From the NCBI RefSeq assembly GCF_026625605.1, contig NZ_CP113054.1, forward strand, positions 3,658,001 through 3,722,000: 64,000 nt of DNA, read 5' to 3'. Below, piece after piece: positions 51,629 to 59,261 of this stretch (the first letter of the stretch is position 1; the number at the start of each line of letters is the position of its first letter). The notes under the pieces were generated by a model that saw only the letters and a program-made list of their open reading frames with translations, ran no database searches and had not been told where the DNA came from. The translations under genes were made by a program, and so were the position numbers. Source of the DNA: Luteolibacter sp. SL250 (GTDB lineage Bacteria > Verrucomicrobiota > Verrucomicrobiia > Verrucomicrobiales > Akkermansiaceae).

Positions 51629-52506
51629 GGATTCTTCTTCATGATGCGGCGCTCGAAAAACTTCTTCAGCTCGATGAGGTAGGGCTTGTCCGTCTCCGCC
51701 TCGATGGAGTCCAGACCGGCGCGCTGCAGCATCTTGCGCTGCCGCTCCAGCTTCTCCGCGGCGGCCTGCTCATACCGTGCCACCACCTTCGGGTCGCTGG
51801 TGTTGATCTCCACCATCTGCCCGGTCTCCGCATCCTCCATGGTCACCCACCCGGCCTTCGGCAGGGTGGATTCGCTGGGATCGGAGATGCGGATGGCGAT
51901 GACGTCGTGCTTCCGGTTGGTGACCTTCAGCGCCTTCTCGTAACCCTCGTCGATGAAGTCGGAGATGAGGAAGACGATGGCCCGGCGCGGGAAGACGTGG
52001 TTGATGAAATGCAGTGCCTTCTCACAGGAGGTGCCGGTGTTCTCCGGCTCGAAAAAGAGGATCTCCCGGATGAGCCGGAACACGTGCGAGCGCCCCTTCC
52101 TGGCGGGGATGAATTTCTCCACTTTGTCCGTGAAGAGGACCAGCCCCACGCGGTCGCTGTTGCGGGTGGCGCTGAAGGCCAGCACGGAGGCGATCTCCGC
52201 CGCCAGGTCCCGCTTCGACTGCTCCCCGGTGCCGATGATGCCGGACGCGCTGACATCCACGACGATGGCCATGGAAAGCTCCCGCTCCTCCCGGTATTTC
52301 TTGATGTGGGTGACGCCGGTGCGGGAGGACACGTTCCAGTCGATGGTCCGCACGTCATCCCCGAGCTGGTATTCCCGCACGTCCTCGAAGTCCATCCCCC
52401 GCCCCTTGAAGACGGAGTGGTACGCGCCCGCCAGCAACTCCTGGGCGAGACGGTTCGTCCGCACCTCGATCTGGCGGATCTTCCGGAGGTAGGATCGGGG
52501 GATCAT
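51625..52506 (-). CDS. DUF58 protein (second MoxR cluster)
   Basis: A 293-residue soluble protein with the DUF58 core DVREYQLGDDVRTIDWNVSS (about residues 42-61) and HIKKYREERELSMAIVVDVS leading into a VWA-like fold (DVSASG, about 88-93). It ends with a basic LIELKKFFERRIMKKNP tail. It overlaps the DUF4381 gene by 4 bp and follows a small membrane gene by 10 bp. It probably recruits the MoxR ATPase to the Bat membrane proteins. Confidence 0.87.
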   Translation of the reverse strand: MIPRSYLRKIRQIEVRTNRLAQELLAGAYHSVFKGRGMDFEDVREYQLGDDVRTIDWNVSSRTGVTHIKKYREERELSMAIVVDVSASGIIGTGEQSKRDLAAEIASVLAFSATRNSDRVGLVLFTDKVEKFIPARKGRSHVFRLIREILFFEPENTGTSCEKALHFINHVFPRRAIVFLISDFIDEGYEKALKVTNRKHDVIAIRISDPSESTLPKAGWVTMEDAETGQMVEINTSDPKVVARYEQAAAEKLERQRKMLQRAGLDSIEAETDKPYLIELKKFFERRIMKKNP

Positions 52507-52516
52507 CGCGCGTTCC

Positions 52517-52813
52517 TCATTTCGATTCTGTCTGTTCCCCGAGAGCTTCGATCAAAGGGCTGAAAAGCTCTTCCACGGTCTGAGGCTGGAAATCTCCAGT
52601 CTCCTGTCCGGTGAGCTTCGCCATGGCTCTCGCGACCTTCGGAGTCTGCGTGTCCACGTAGATCTTCTCCCTTTTCGCCATCTCTTCTTCCACGATCTTC
52701 CTCACCTGTTCCGGGCTGCTCCCTTTCCGTTCAAGCAAGTGTGTGCCGAGCGCGAGCAAACCCAGGATGAGAGCCATCTGAGCCAATAGCCGGGTGTTGC
52801 GGTTTCCAGCCAT
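52517..52813 (-). CDS. Small membrane-anchored protein of the Bat operon
   Basis: A 98-residue protein with one helix near the N-terminus (AQMALILGLLALGTHLL, about 11-27) and a charged helical remainder (VRKIVEEEMAKREKIYVDTQ). I do not recognise a family. It lies 2 bp downstream of the MoxR ATPase gene and 10 bp upstream of DUF58, so it is co-transcribed with them. It could be a small accessory subunit. Confidence 0.6.
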   Translation of the reverse strand: MAGNRNTRLLAQMALILGLLALGTHLLERKGSSPEQVRKIVEEEMAKREKIYVDTQTPKVARAMAKLTGQETGDFQPQTVEELFSPLIEALGEQTESK

Positions 52814-52815
52814 GA

Positions 52816-53808
52816 TCAGGGAACCGCTACCTTGTCCAGGACCCAGCTCACCAGTTGCTCGCTGGTGACTTCCTCCGCCTCCGCCTCATAGGTGCGGATC
52901 AGGCGGTGGCGCAGGACGTCCGGGGCGATGCTGCGGACGTCGAACGGCGTGACATGCGCGCGGCCTTGCAGGAAGGCGTGCGCCTTCGCCGCGAGGATGA
53001 GGTTGATGGTGGCACGCGGGGAGGCGCCGTAGCGGATGAGTCCGTCGAGCTTCGGGTCGATGGACTTCGGGTCACGGGTGGCGAGCACCAGCCGGACGAT
53101 GTAGTCCTTGATCTGCGGATCGACATAAACCCGGTCGCTCAGCGAGCGCATGCGGACGATGGTGTCCAGGTCGGTGACGGGGCTGACGGTCGGCTTCGCG
53201 CCGGAGGTGCCCATCTTTTCCAGAATGCCCAGCTCCTCCTCATGGGTGCCGTAGTCGACGACGACCTTCAGCATGAAGCGGTCCACCTGCGCCTCCGGCA
53301 GCGGGTAGGTGCCGTCCTGGTCGAGCGGGTTCTGGGTGGCGAGGACGAGGAAAGGATCCGGCAGCGGGAAGGTGGTCTCCCCCAGGGTGACCTGGTGTTC
53401 CTGCATGGCCTCCAGCAGCGCGGACTGGACCTTCGCCGGGGCGCGGTTGATTTCGTCCGCCAGGATGAGGTTGCCGAAGATGGGCCCCTTCTTGGTGGAG
53501 TATTCCTGCGTCTGGGAGTTGTAGAACAGAGTGCCGACAATGTCCGACGGCAGCAGGTCCGGTGTGAACTGGATGCGCTTGAACACTCCCTGGATGCTCT
53601 GCGCGAGCGCCTTGATGGTGGTGGTCTTCGCCAGGCCGGGCACGCCTTCCAGCAGCACGTGGCCATCCGACAGCAGGCCGATGAGCAGCCGCTCGATGAC
53701 ATACTGCTGGCCGACAACGACCTTCGACATTTCCGCCATGATCGCGGGGATCCAGCCGCTGGCGTCGGTGATTTCCTGCTGGAGTCGTTCCAATTCGTCC
53801 TGATTCAT
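52816..53808 (-). CDS. MoxR-family AAA+ ATPase (second cluster)
   Basis: A 330-residue ATPase: Walker A GVPGLAKTTTIKALAQS (about 54-70), Walker B NLILADEINRAPAKVQSALL, sensor 1 ATQNPLDQDGTYPLPEAQVD and a lid ending LRHRLIRTYEAEAEEV. It is the first gene of the Bat operon. It is more canonical than the first-cluster MoxR, with the common Q rather than K in the sensor motif. The upstream gap carries a REP pair; the promoter should lie in the 60 bp just upstream (53809-53868). Confidence 0.92.
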   Translation of the reverse strand: MNQDELERLQQEITDASGWIPAIMAEMSKVVVGQQYVIERLLIGLLSDGHVLLEGVPGLAKTTTIKALAQSIQGVFKRIQFTPDLLPSDIVGTLFYNSQTQEYSTKKGPIFGNLILADEINRAPAKVQSALLEAMQEHQVTLGETTFPLPDPFLVLATQNPLDQDGTYPLPEAQVDRFMLKVVVDYGTHEEELGILEKMGTSGAKPTVSPVTDLDTIVRMRSLSDRVYVDPQIKDYIVRLVLATRDPKSIDPKLDGLIRYGASPRATINLILAAKAHAFLQGRAHVTPFDVRSIAPDVLRHRLIRTYEAEAEEVTSEQLVSWVLDKVAVP

Positions 53809-53868
53809 AAAATGAAGAGCCTATAACGGTGGGTATTTCCGGGATATTTCGGAAAAGAATCGGGGAGG

Positions 53869-54033
53869 TAAGGAGGGAGGACACTCTTGTCCTCCGGCGG
53901 CATTGGTGAACTATCAGAAGATTCACCGCGAAGACGCAAAGGAGCGAAGAAATCGCGGCTTTCGCGACTTTTCGGTAGATCCTTCGTGTATCGCCATTGC
54001 AGCCGGAGGACAGGAGTGTCCTCCCTCCTTACT
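53869..54033. repeat. Paired REP element, family C copy 7
   Basis: Left REP 53869-53909 (GGAGGACA-CTCT-TGTCCTCC), right REP 53992-54033 (GGAGGACA-GGAG-TGTCCTCC). The core carries TTCACCGCGAAGACGCAAAG (53923-53942), the reverse complement of the core motif in copies 1 and 2. It lies between mdh and the MoxR gene. Confidence 0.9.
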
Positions 54034-54054
54034 CGGTTGCAGCGCGTCTTGTCC

Positions 54055-55041
54055 TTATGGGATGAGATCCTTCACTGCGTCCCGTTCTTCCTTCAGCTCG
54101 TTGATGGTGGCATCAATCTTGCCCTGGCTGAACTCGCTGACGGGCACGCCCTGCACGACCTCCCAGGTGCCGTCGCCTTTCGAGCGGATGGGCATGGAGG
54201 CGATGAGGCCCTTTTCGATGCCATAGGATCCATCCGAACAGACGGCAACGGAGGTCCAGTCACCGTCCGGAGTGGCGGTGATGAGGCTTTTCACGGTGTC
54301 GATGGCGGCGTTCGCGGCGGAAGCGGCGGAGGATGCACCACGGGCGGCGATGATGGCGGCGCCGCGCTGCTGGACGGTCTTGATGAACTCACCCTCCAGC
54401 CACGCCTGGTCGGTGATGACTTCGGTGGCGGGCTTTCCGCCGATCTTCGCGTTGGTGAAGTCCGGATACTGGGTGGCGGAGTGGTTGCCCCAGATGCAGA
54501 GGTTGGTGACGTCCGACGAATGGACGCCGGCCTTCGCGGCGAGCTGGCTTTTCGCCCGGTTCTCGTCGAGGCGGGTCATGGCGAAGAACCGGTCGTTCGG
54601 CACGCCGGCGGCGTTGTTCATGGCGATGAGGGCGTTGGTGTTGCAGGGGTTCCCGACGACCAGCACACGGATGTCCTTCGCGGCGCTGCGGGCGATGGCC
54701 TGGCCCTGGCCGGTGAAGATCCTGCCGTTGATGCCCAGCAAGTCGCCGCGCTCCATCCCCGCCTTCCGCGGCACGGAGCCGACGAGCAGCGCCCAGTTCG
54801 CGCCCTTGAAGCCTTCGTCCAGGTCCGCCGTCGGCACCACCTCCCGCAGCAGCGGGAACGCGCAGTCATCCAGCTCCATCACCACTCCGTTGAGGGCGGG
54901 CAAGGCGGCCTCCACCTCGATGAGGCGGAGGTTCACCGGTTGGTCGGCGCCGAAGACATAACCGGATGCGATGCGGAACAGCAGCGCGTAGCCGATCTGG
55001 CCGGCCGCACCTGTGATGGAGACTGTGATGGGGTCCTTCAT
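54055..55041 (-). CDS. mdh: Malate dehydrogenase
   Basis: A 328-residue NAD-dependent dehydrogenase of the cytosolic type. The nucleotide-binding loop is [18 protein letters not shown] (about 10-27), substrate arginines appear in [15 protein letters not shown] and [13 protein letters not shown], the catalytic histidine in [13 protein letters not shown] (about 187), and [19 protein letters not shown] is near the end. It interconverts malate and oxaloacetate in the TCA cycle. It is not in an obvious operon. The ATG at 55041 is preferred; the longer frame adds a Cys-rich leader without homology. Confidence 0.92.
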   Translation of the reverse strand: MKDPITVSITGAAGQIGYALLFRIASGYVFGADQPVNLRLIEVEAALPALNGVVMELDDCAFPLLREVVPTADLDEGFKGANWALLVGSVPRKAGMERGDLLGINGRIFTGQGQAIARSAAKDIRVLVVGNPCNTNALIAMNNAAGVPNDRFFAMTRLDENRAKSQLAAKAGVHSSDVTNLCIWGNHSATQYPDFTNAKIGGKPATEVITDQAWLEGEFIKTVQQRGAAIIAARGASSAASAANAAIDTVKSLITATPDGDWTSVAVCSDGSYGIEKGLIASMPIRSKGDGTWEVVQGVPVSEFSQGKIDATINELKEERDAVKDLIP

Positions 55042-55145
55042 GGGAATTTCTGAATGTGATGAGAGTGGTAGTGCTATCTGTTTAGGATCGGTGCTCCGGC
55101 AGGTCAACCTGCATCCACCGCAGGGCAACCTCATTTCGAGAGTTC

Positions 55146-55290
55146 AACCGCGAATGGACGCGAATGGACACGAATGAAAGGTGGGCTGATGCCGTATTTC
55201 GAGGTGGAGTGGGGAATTTCCGTATGGAGAGTATTCACCACCCGCACTGATTCACGGTGAATTCGCGTCCGTTGGTGTTCATTCGCGGTT
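55146..55290. repeat. CGAATGGACG-type inverted repeat, family D copy 3
   Basis: Left arm 55146-55176 is AACCGCGAATGGACGCGAAT followed by GGACACGAATG. The inverted right arm 55261-55290 is ATTCGCGTCCGTTGGTGTTC then ATTCGCGGTT. It fills much of the 326-bp space between divergent mdh and the following + strand gene; the rest (55042-55145, 55291-55367) shows no further gene. Confidence 0.8.
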
Positions 55291-55367
55291 CGGATCTTCT
55301 GAAACAAGCCGACAAGGTCCAGACAGGTCCGAAATGAAGTGGCCTTGGCATCCACCGCCGGACGAAA

Positions 55368-56012
55368 ATGCGCCGCAAGGGAGGCGGCGGATCTAACAGC
55401 GATCCGGACGGAGGATCCGCCACCCGGCTGGCTGCCAGAAAAACGCGCTGTTTCCAGAGGTTCCGCCCGTCGGGCGGGCTTGCCAAGCCATGGTGGCTGC
55501 GGGATGCTGGCACGCGCAAAACCAAGCGGATTTCCTTGGACCAGACATCCCCAACCCGACCAGCCGCACCCGTACGTCTGCGCTCCGTGCAGTACCGGAA
55601 GCCGTATGCCTGGGCGGAAATCCTGATCGTCCTCAACTGGCTGGCCGCGGTCGCGGTGCTGACCTGCCTCCCCATCGTCCTCCTGGAGCCGACGCACCGG
55701 ACCATCCGGATCATGATCGTCTGTGTGGGCGTTTATGTCTTCACCAGCCTGATCTCATTCCTCCACCGGCGGAGCGTCCTGTGTCCGCTGTGCAAGGGCA
55801 CGCCGCTGGCCTCATCACGGGCGCACGTGCACCCGAAGGCGACGCGGATCTTCCCGCTGGACCATGCGACTTCCGCTGCGTTCAGCCTGGTCTTCACGCA
55901 GACGTTCCGCTGCATGTACTGCGCCTCCCGTTTCGACCTGCTGAAACCCCGCGCCCTGCCACAGTCCCCGGGGGAGGCGGATGGCCTGCCGGACAGCCAG
56001 GCGGGAAGGTGA
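55368..56012 (+). CDS. Two-helix membrane protein with CxxC pairs, unknown function
   Basis: Up to 214 residues. The well-formed part begins about residue 78: two helices (ILIVLNWLAAVAVLTCLPIV; IMIVCVGVYVFTSLISFLH) followed by CPLC and, 50 residues on, CMYC, a likely zinc-ribbon. The family is not recognised. The first ~55 residues are Arg/Gly-rich and may be untranslated; TTG 55536 or GTG 55587 are alternative starts. It converges with the next gene, with 22 bp between stops. Confidence 0.5.
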   Translation: MRRKGGGGSNSDPDGGSATRLAARKTRCFQRFRPSGGLAKPWWLRDAGTRKTKRISLDQTSPTRPAAPVRLRSVQYRKPYAWAEILIVLNWLAAVAVLTCLPIVLLEPTHRTIRIMIVCVGVYVFTSLISFLHRRSVLCPLCKGTPLASSRAHVHPKATRIFPLDHATSAAFSLVFTQTFRCMYCASRFDLLKPRALPQSPGEADGLPDSQAGR

Positions 56013-56034
56013 ACGCGGCGGCGGCGCGGGACGT

Positions 56035-57288
56035 TCAGTCCCCGGCGCCTTCCACCCAGCCGTCGGAGACGAGTTCCTCGATGACCACCTGGTTCCTCTT
56101 CACGTCACCGGGGAGGTATTTCAGCTTCACCGTCACCAGACGGGTGGATTTCCCGTCCAACGGACGGACCCTGCCGTCCAACGATGAATCCCGGCGCACA
56201 TAGCCATAGAGGACATGCTCACGGTCCGGGGAACGGAGCTCATAGGACTGCCACTTCCGGTCATCCGCGAAGCCGAAGTTGTAGTACTCCAGCGTCTTCA
56301 GGGCGACCCTGAACAAGACAGGCTGCTCCGGCTTCTCCGAGATGAAACGCGGCCATGGCATCTCCGACCACGCGACGAAGCTCTCCCAGTCCACCTTCAG
56401 GCCGTCATCCCCGCGGAGGAAGGCGATCTGCTTTTCCTCGAAATCCTCCGTGCGGACACTGACGGAAATGAGCCTGCCGCGGTAGGCGAGCGTGTTCTTC
56501 GTGTTGAAGGCGCTCATGCCGGGCGCGGGCACCTTCCCGTCCGGATACCAGGCACGGATCTTCCCCTCCACCTTGTCCGCGTCCCTGACGAAGGGGAGCA
56601 GCTTTTCAACCGTGTCCGCCTGCAGGAAGCCGCGTGTCAGGGGCTCCAGCTCCGCGGTGAGTTCCGCCTCGCTGCGGTTCATCTCCTGCGGCAGGTTGAT
56701 CGCTTCCGGAACGGATGCCGGAGCCGCCACCGGGGCGGCCTCCCGCACCGGCGCGACGGCGATGGGCATCAATGCCGGTTCCGGTTCCTTCCGCAGCATG
56801 GCCACGGCCAGTGCCACCACGGCGGCGGTTCCGAGCAGGCCGCCGGCCCACCACAGGACCTTGTTGGACTTCCGGTGCTTGCCGACGCGCACCAACCGCT
56901 CCGTCGGGGCCTTTTCCCAGTCCGGCTGTTCATTGTCCGAAGGCTCCCTCCGGCGGCGTCTGAGTTCACCGGCAGGGGCGGCGGCCGCGCCGCCCTCCGC
57001 GGCCTTTTTCTCCCGCGCGCGCTGGAAGGACTCCGGCAGGCTGACGGGGGCGACTTTCTCGATTTTCCTTTCGACCAACGGCGGGGTCGCCTCACCGGCG
57101 GCGGGCACCCGCAGCATGCGGCGGCAGCTCGGGCAGATCACCCCGCGGCCATCATGGTCCCGCGGCACGCGGAACACGAACCGGCAATCCGGGCACACGT
57201 AACCATTCCACCTGCGGGCTTTCTCGGTCGATTCTGACACGTCGGGAGATTGGCCGCTCCCCTCCCCTCCTGCAAGCCTCCGGCTCAA
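56035..57288 (-). CDS. Zinc-ribbon membrane-anchored protein, unknown function
   Basis: A 417-residue protein. Near the N-terminus is a zinc-ribbon (CPDCRFVFRVPRDHDGRGVI, then CPSC, residues 32-55). A basic linker, one helix (VLWWAGGLLGTAAVVALAVA, about 145-164) and an extracytoplasmic domain of about 230 residues (FLQADTVEKLLPFVRDADKV; WESFVAWSEMPWP) follow. This layout recurs in Verrucomicrobia and Planctomycetes, but I know of no assigned function. It may sense or bind a ligand outside the cytoplasm. Confidence 0.68.
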   Translation of the reverse strand: MSRRLAGGEGSGQSPDVSESTEKARRWNGYVCPDCRFVFRVPRDHDGRGVICPSCRRMLRVPAAGEATPPLVERKIEKVAPVSLPESFQRAREKKAAEGGAAAAPAGELRRRRREPSDNEQPDWEKAPTERLVRVGKHRKSNKVLWWAGGLLGTAAVVALAVAMLRKEPEPALMPIAVAPVREAAPVAAPASVPEAINLPQEMNRSEAELTAELEPLTRGFLQADTVEKLLPFVRDADKVEGKIRAWYPDGKVPAPGMSAFNTKNTLAYRGRLISVSVRTEDFEEKQIAFLRGDDGLKVDWESFVAWSEMPWPRFISEKPEQPVLFRVALKTLEYYNFGFADDRKWQSYELRSPDREHVLYGYVRRDSSLDGRVRPLDGKSTRLVTVKLKYLPGDVKRNQVVIEELVSDGWVEGAGD

Positions 57289-57317
57289 CCGCCACGAAAC
57301 AAAAATGACGACCCATG

Positions 57318-57352
57318 AAAAAAGCCGCGCCTCCGTGGGGAGACGCGGCTTT
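57318..57352 (-). terminator. Rho-independent terminator after cysK
   Basis: On the minus strand AAAGCCGCG and CGCGGCTTT flank TCTCCCCACGGAGG, itself able to pair, followed by a run of Ts. It ends the cys operon. Confidence 0.87.
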
Positions 57353-57369
57353 GGAGAGATGCGGGGAAA

Positions 57370-58332
57370 TCAGATCTCGGCGACGGGCAGGTTCGACACT
57401 TCCTCGCGGACCTTTTCGGCCAGCGGGGTGGAGAGGTAGCGCTCCGTGGAGGAGCAGCCGACGGTGACGATCTTCTTGCCTTTGTACTCCGGACGCTTGG
57501 CGAGCTGGATGGCGGACCAGACGTTGGCACCGGTGGAGATGCCTGCCGGGAGACCTTCGAGCTGGGCGAGCGCCTGCGCGGTGGCGAAGGCGTCGTCATT
57601 GGTGACCTGGATGACCTCGTCGATGATGGAGGTGTTCAGGTTGCCGGGGATGAAGCCGGCGCCGATGCCCTGGATCATGTGCGGGCCGGGCGCGCCGCCG
57701 GAGATGACGGGGCTGGCGGTCGGCTCGACGGCGAAGACCTTGAAGTCCGGCTTGCGGGACTTGATGACCTCACCCACGCCGGTGATGGTGCCGCCGGTGC
57801 CGACACCGGCGACGAAGGCGTCGATGTTGCCGTCGAGGTCTTTCCAGATCTCCTCGGCGGTGGTTTCACGGTGGACCTGCGGGTTGGCCGGGTTGTCGAA
57901 CTGGCCAGGGCCGAAGGAGCCGGGATTCTCCTCGATGAGTTGCTTCGCCTTGGCGATGGCGCCGCCCATGCCGCGCGCACGCGGGGTGAGGACGATCTCC
58001 GCGCCCAGCAGGCGCAGGAGCACGCGGCGCTCCAGCGACATGCTCTCCGGCATGGTGAGGATGATGCGGTAGCCCTTCGCACGGGCGACGAAGGCCAGCG
58101 CGATGCCGGTGTTGCCGGAGGTGGGCTCGATGATGAGGCCGCCCGGCTTCAGGGATCCGTCCTTCTCGGCAGCCTCGATCATGGCCTTGCCGATACGATC
58201 TTTCACACTGAAGAGAGGATTGAAGAACTCAGCCTTCACATAGATCTCCGCGTCGAGTCCCTGTGTGAGATGATTGAGGCGGATGAGCGGGGTGTTGCCA
58301 ACGGTGGCAACCATGTTTTCTGCCAATGCCAT
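57370..58332 (-). CDS. cysK: Cysteine synthase A
   Basis: A 320-residue PLP enzyme that makes cysteine from O-acetylserine and sulfide. Motifs: VGNTPLIRLNHL (about 11), the PLP lysine in FFNPLFSVKDRIGKAM (about residue 44), EPTSGNTGIALAF (about 68), GVGTGGTITGVGEVIKS (about 176) and VTVGCSSTERYLST near the end. It is the last gene of the cysJ-cysI-cysH-cysK set, using the sulfide made by the first two. It is 36 bp after cysH. Confidence 0.93.
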   Translation of the reverse strand: MALAENMVATVGNTPLIRLNHLTQGLDAEIYVKAEFFNPLFSVKDRIGKAMIEAAEKDGSLKPGGLIIEPTSGNTGIALAFVARAKGYRIILTMPESMSLERRVLLRLLGAEIVLTPRARGMGGAIAKAKQLIEENPGSFGPGQFDNPANPQVHRETTAEEIWKDLDGNIDAFVAGVGTGGTITGVGEVIKSRKPDFKVFAVEPTASPVISGGAPGPHMIQGIGAGFIPGNLNTSIIDEVIQVTNDDAFATAQALAQLEGLPAGISTGANVWSAIQLAKRPEYKGKKIVTVGCSSTERYLSTPLAEKVREEVSNLPVAEI

Positions 58333-58368
58333 AATATCGTTTTGTTAGGGTGGAAAATTCCTACGGGA

Positions 58369-59112
58369 TCAAATCTGGAAATCCGAAGTGCCGGAGTCAA
58401 GGTGAAGACCGCACTCGTATTTCTGGCCGCCGTAGCGGGTGGCCTCGGCGTCGCCGGTTTCATCCACCGGACGGGTACTGTGCCAGTCGCCCATGGTGAC
58501 GTAGCCCTTCTCCGCCAGCGGGTGGCGCGGCAGGCCGTTCTGGTGGTAGTAGAGGTCCACCTGGGCGTCCGCCCAGTCGAGGATGGGGTAGGTCTTGATG
58601 GTGCGCTTCTGCTGCTCCACGAACGGACGCTCCGCGCGGGTGCTGGACTGGGAGCGGCGCAGCCCGCTGATCCAGACATCGGCGCCGGTCTCGCGCAGCG
58701 CGCGGTTCATGGGCTCCACCTTGGTGATGAGGCCGTATTTGTCCGCGCCGTCCTTCCCGTTCTCCCACAGGTTCCCCCACAGCGCCTGGATGCGGGCGGC
58801 GGAGTACTGCGGGTGATAGACGCGCAGGTCGATGTTGAGCTTCGACATCAGTTCCTCCGCATACTGGTAGGTTTCCGGGAAGAGGAAGCCGGTGTCGATG
58901 AAGACGACGGGGATCTTCGGCGCGTGGTCGTTGATGAGCTTGAGCATCACCGCGGCCTGGATGCCGAAGCTGGTGGAGGCGACGAGCCGGTCGCCCAGGC
59001 GGTCATACAGCAGCGCGAGCCGCTCCCCCGCACGCAGTGGCGCGAGCTCCGCGGACAGGGCTTCCGGATCGATGTCCACGATCGCCGGAATTTCAAATTT
59101 GAGCGCTTCCAT
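58369..59112 (-). CDS. cysH: Phosphoadenosine phosphosulfate reductase
   Basis: A 247-residue adenylyl-sulfate/PAPS reductase. It has STSFGIQAAVMLKLI (about 46), PVVFIDTGFLFPETYQYA (about 68-85), ITKVEPMNRAL, ISGLRRSQSSTRA and the catalytic YECGLHLDSG near the C-terminus. The paired cysteines that bind the 4Fe-4S cluster in APS reductases are absent, which favours PAPS as substrate. It releases sulfite for CysJI. The ATG at 59112 gives the standard length; repeats separate it from cysI. Confidence 0.88.
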   Translation of the reverse strand: MEALKFEIPAIVDIDPEALSAELAPLRAGERLALLYDRLGDRLVASTSFGIQAAVMLKLINDHAPKIPVVFIDTGFLFPETYQYAEELMSKLNIDLRVYHPQYSAARIQALWGNLWENGKDGADKYGLITKVEPMNRALRETGADVWISGLRRSQSSTRAERPFVEQQKRTIKTYPILDWADAQVDLYYHQNGLPRHPLAEKGYVTMGDWHSTRPVDETGDAEATRYGGQKYECGLHLDSGTSDFQI

Positions 59113-59158
59113 GACGATGAATTGTTTTTTGTTAGATTCCCGTGAATCGGGCCACTTC

Positions 59159-59250
59159 AACCACTGATTTACGGATCAACTGATTTCACTGATCGGGATT
59201 CTTCGTCTTCAATCTGTGAAATCAGTGAAATCAGTGTAATCAGCGGTTTT
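59159..59250. repeat. CACTGATTT-type inverted repeat, family D copy 4
   Basis: Left arm AACCACTGATTTACGGATCA then ACTGATTTCACTGAT (59159-59193); inverted right arm 59213-59250 with GAAATCAGTGAAATCAGTGT and AATCAGCGGTTT. It lies in the cysI-cysH spacer of an otherwise compact operon. Confidence 0.8.
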
Positions 59251-59261
59251 GAATCATCTCC

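Noticed and set aside
11703-54033. A CRISPR array made of the repeated GGAGGACA units
   Set aside because: Copies are far apart, in inverted pairs, with unequal cores and no regular spacers or cas genes.
55334-55540. A full-length N-terminus for the protein ending at 56012
   Set aside because: The frame from 55368 is open, but the first part is Arg/Gly-rich and unlike the rest; it is kept in the feature with low confidence rather than treated as a separate domain.
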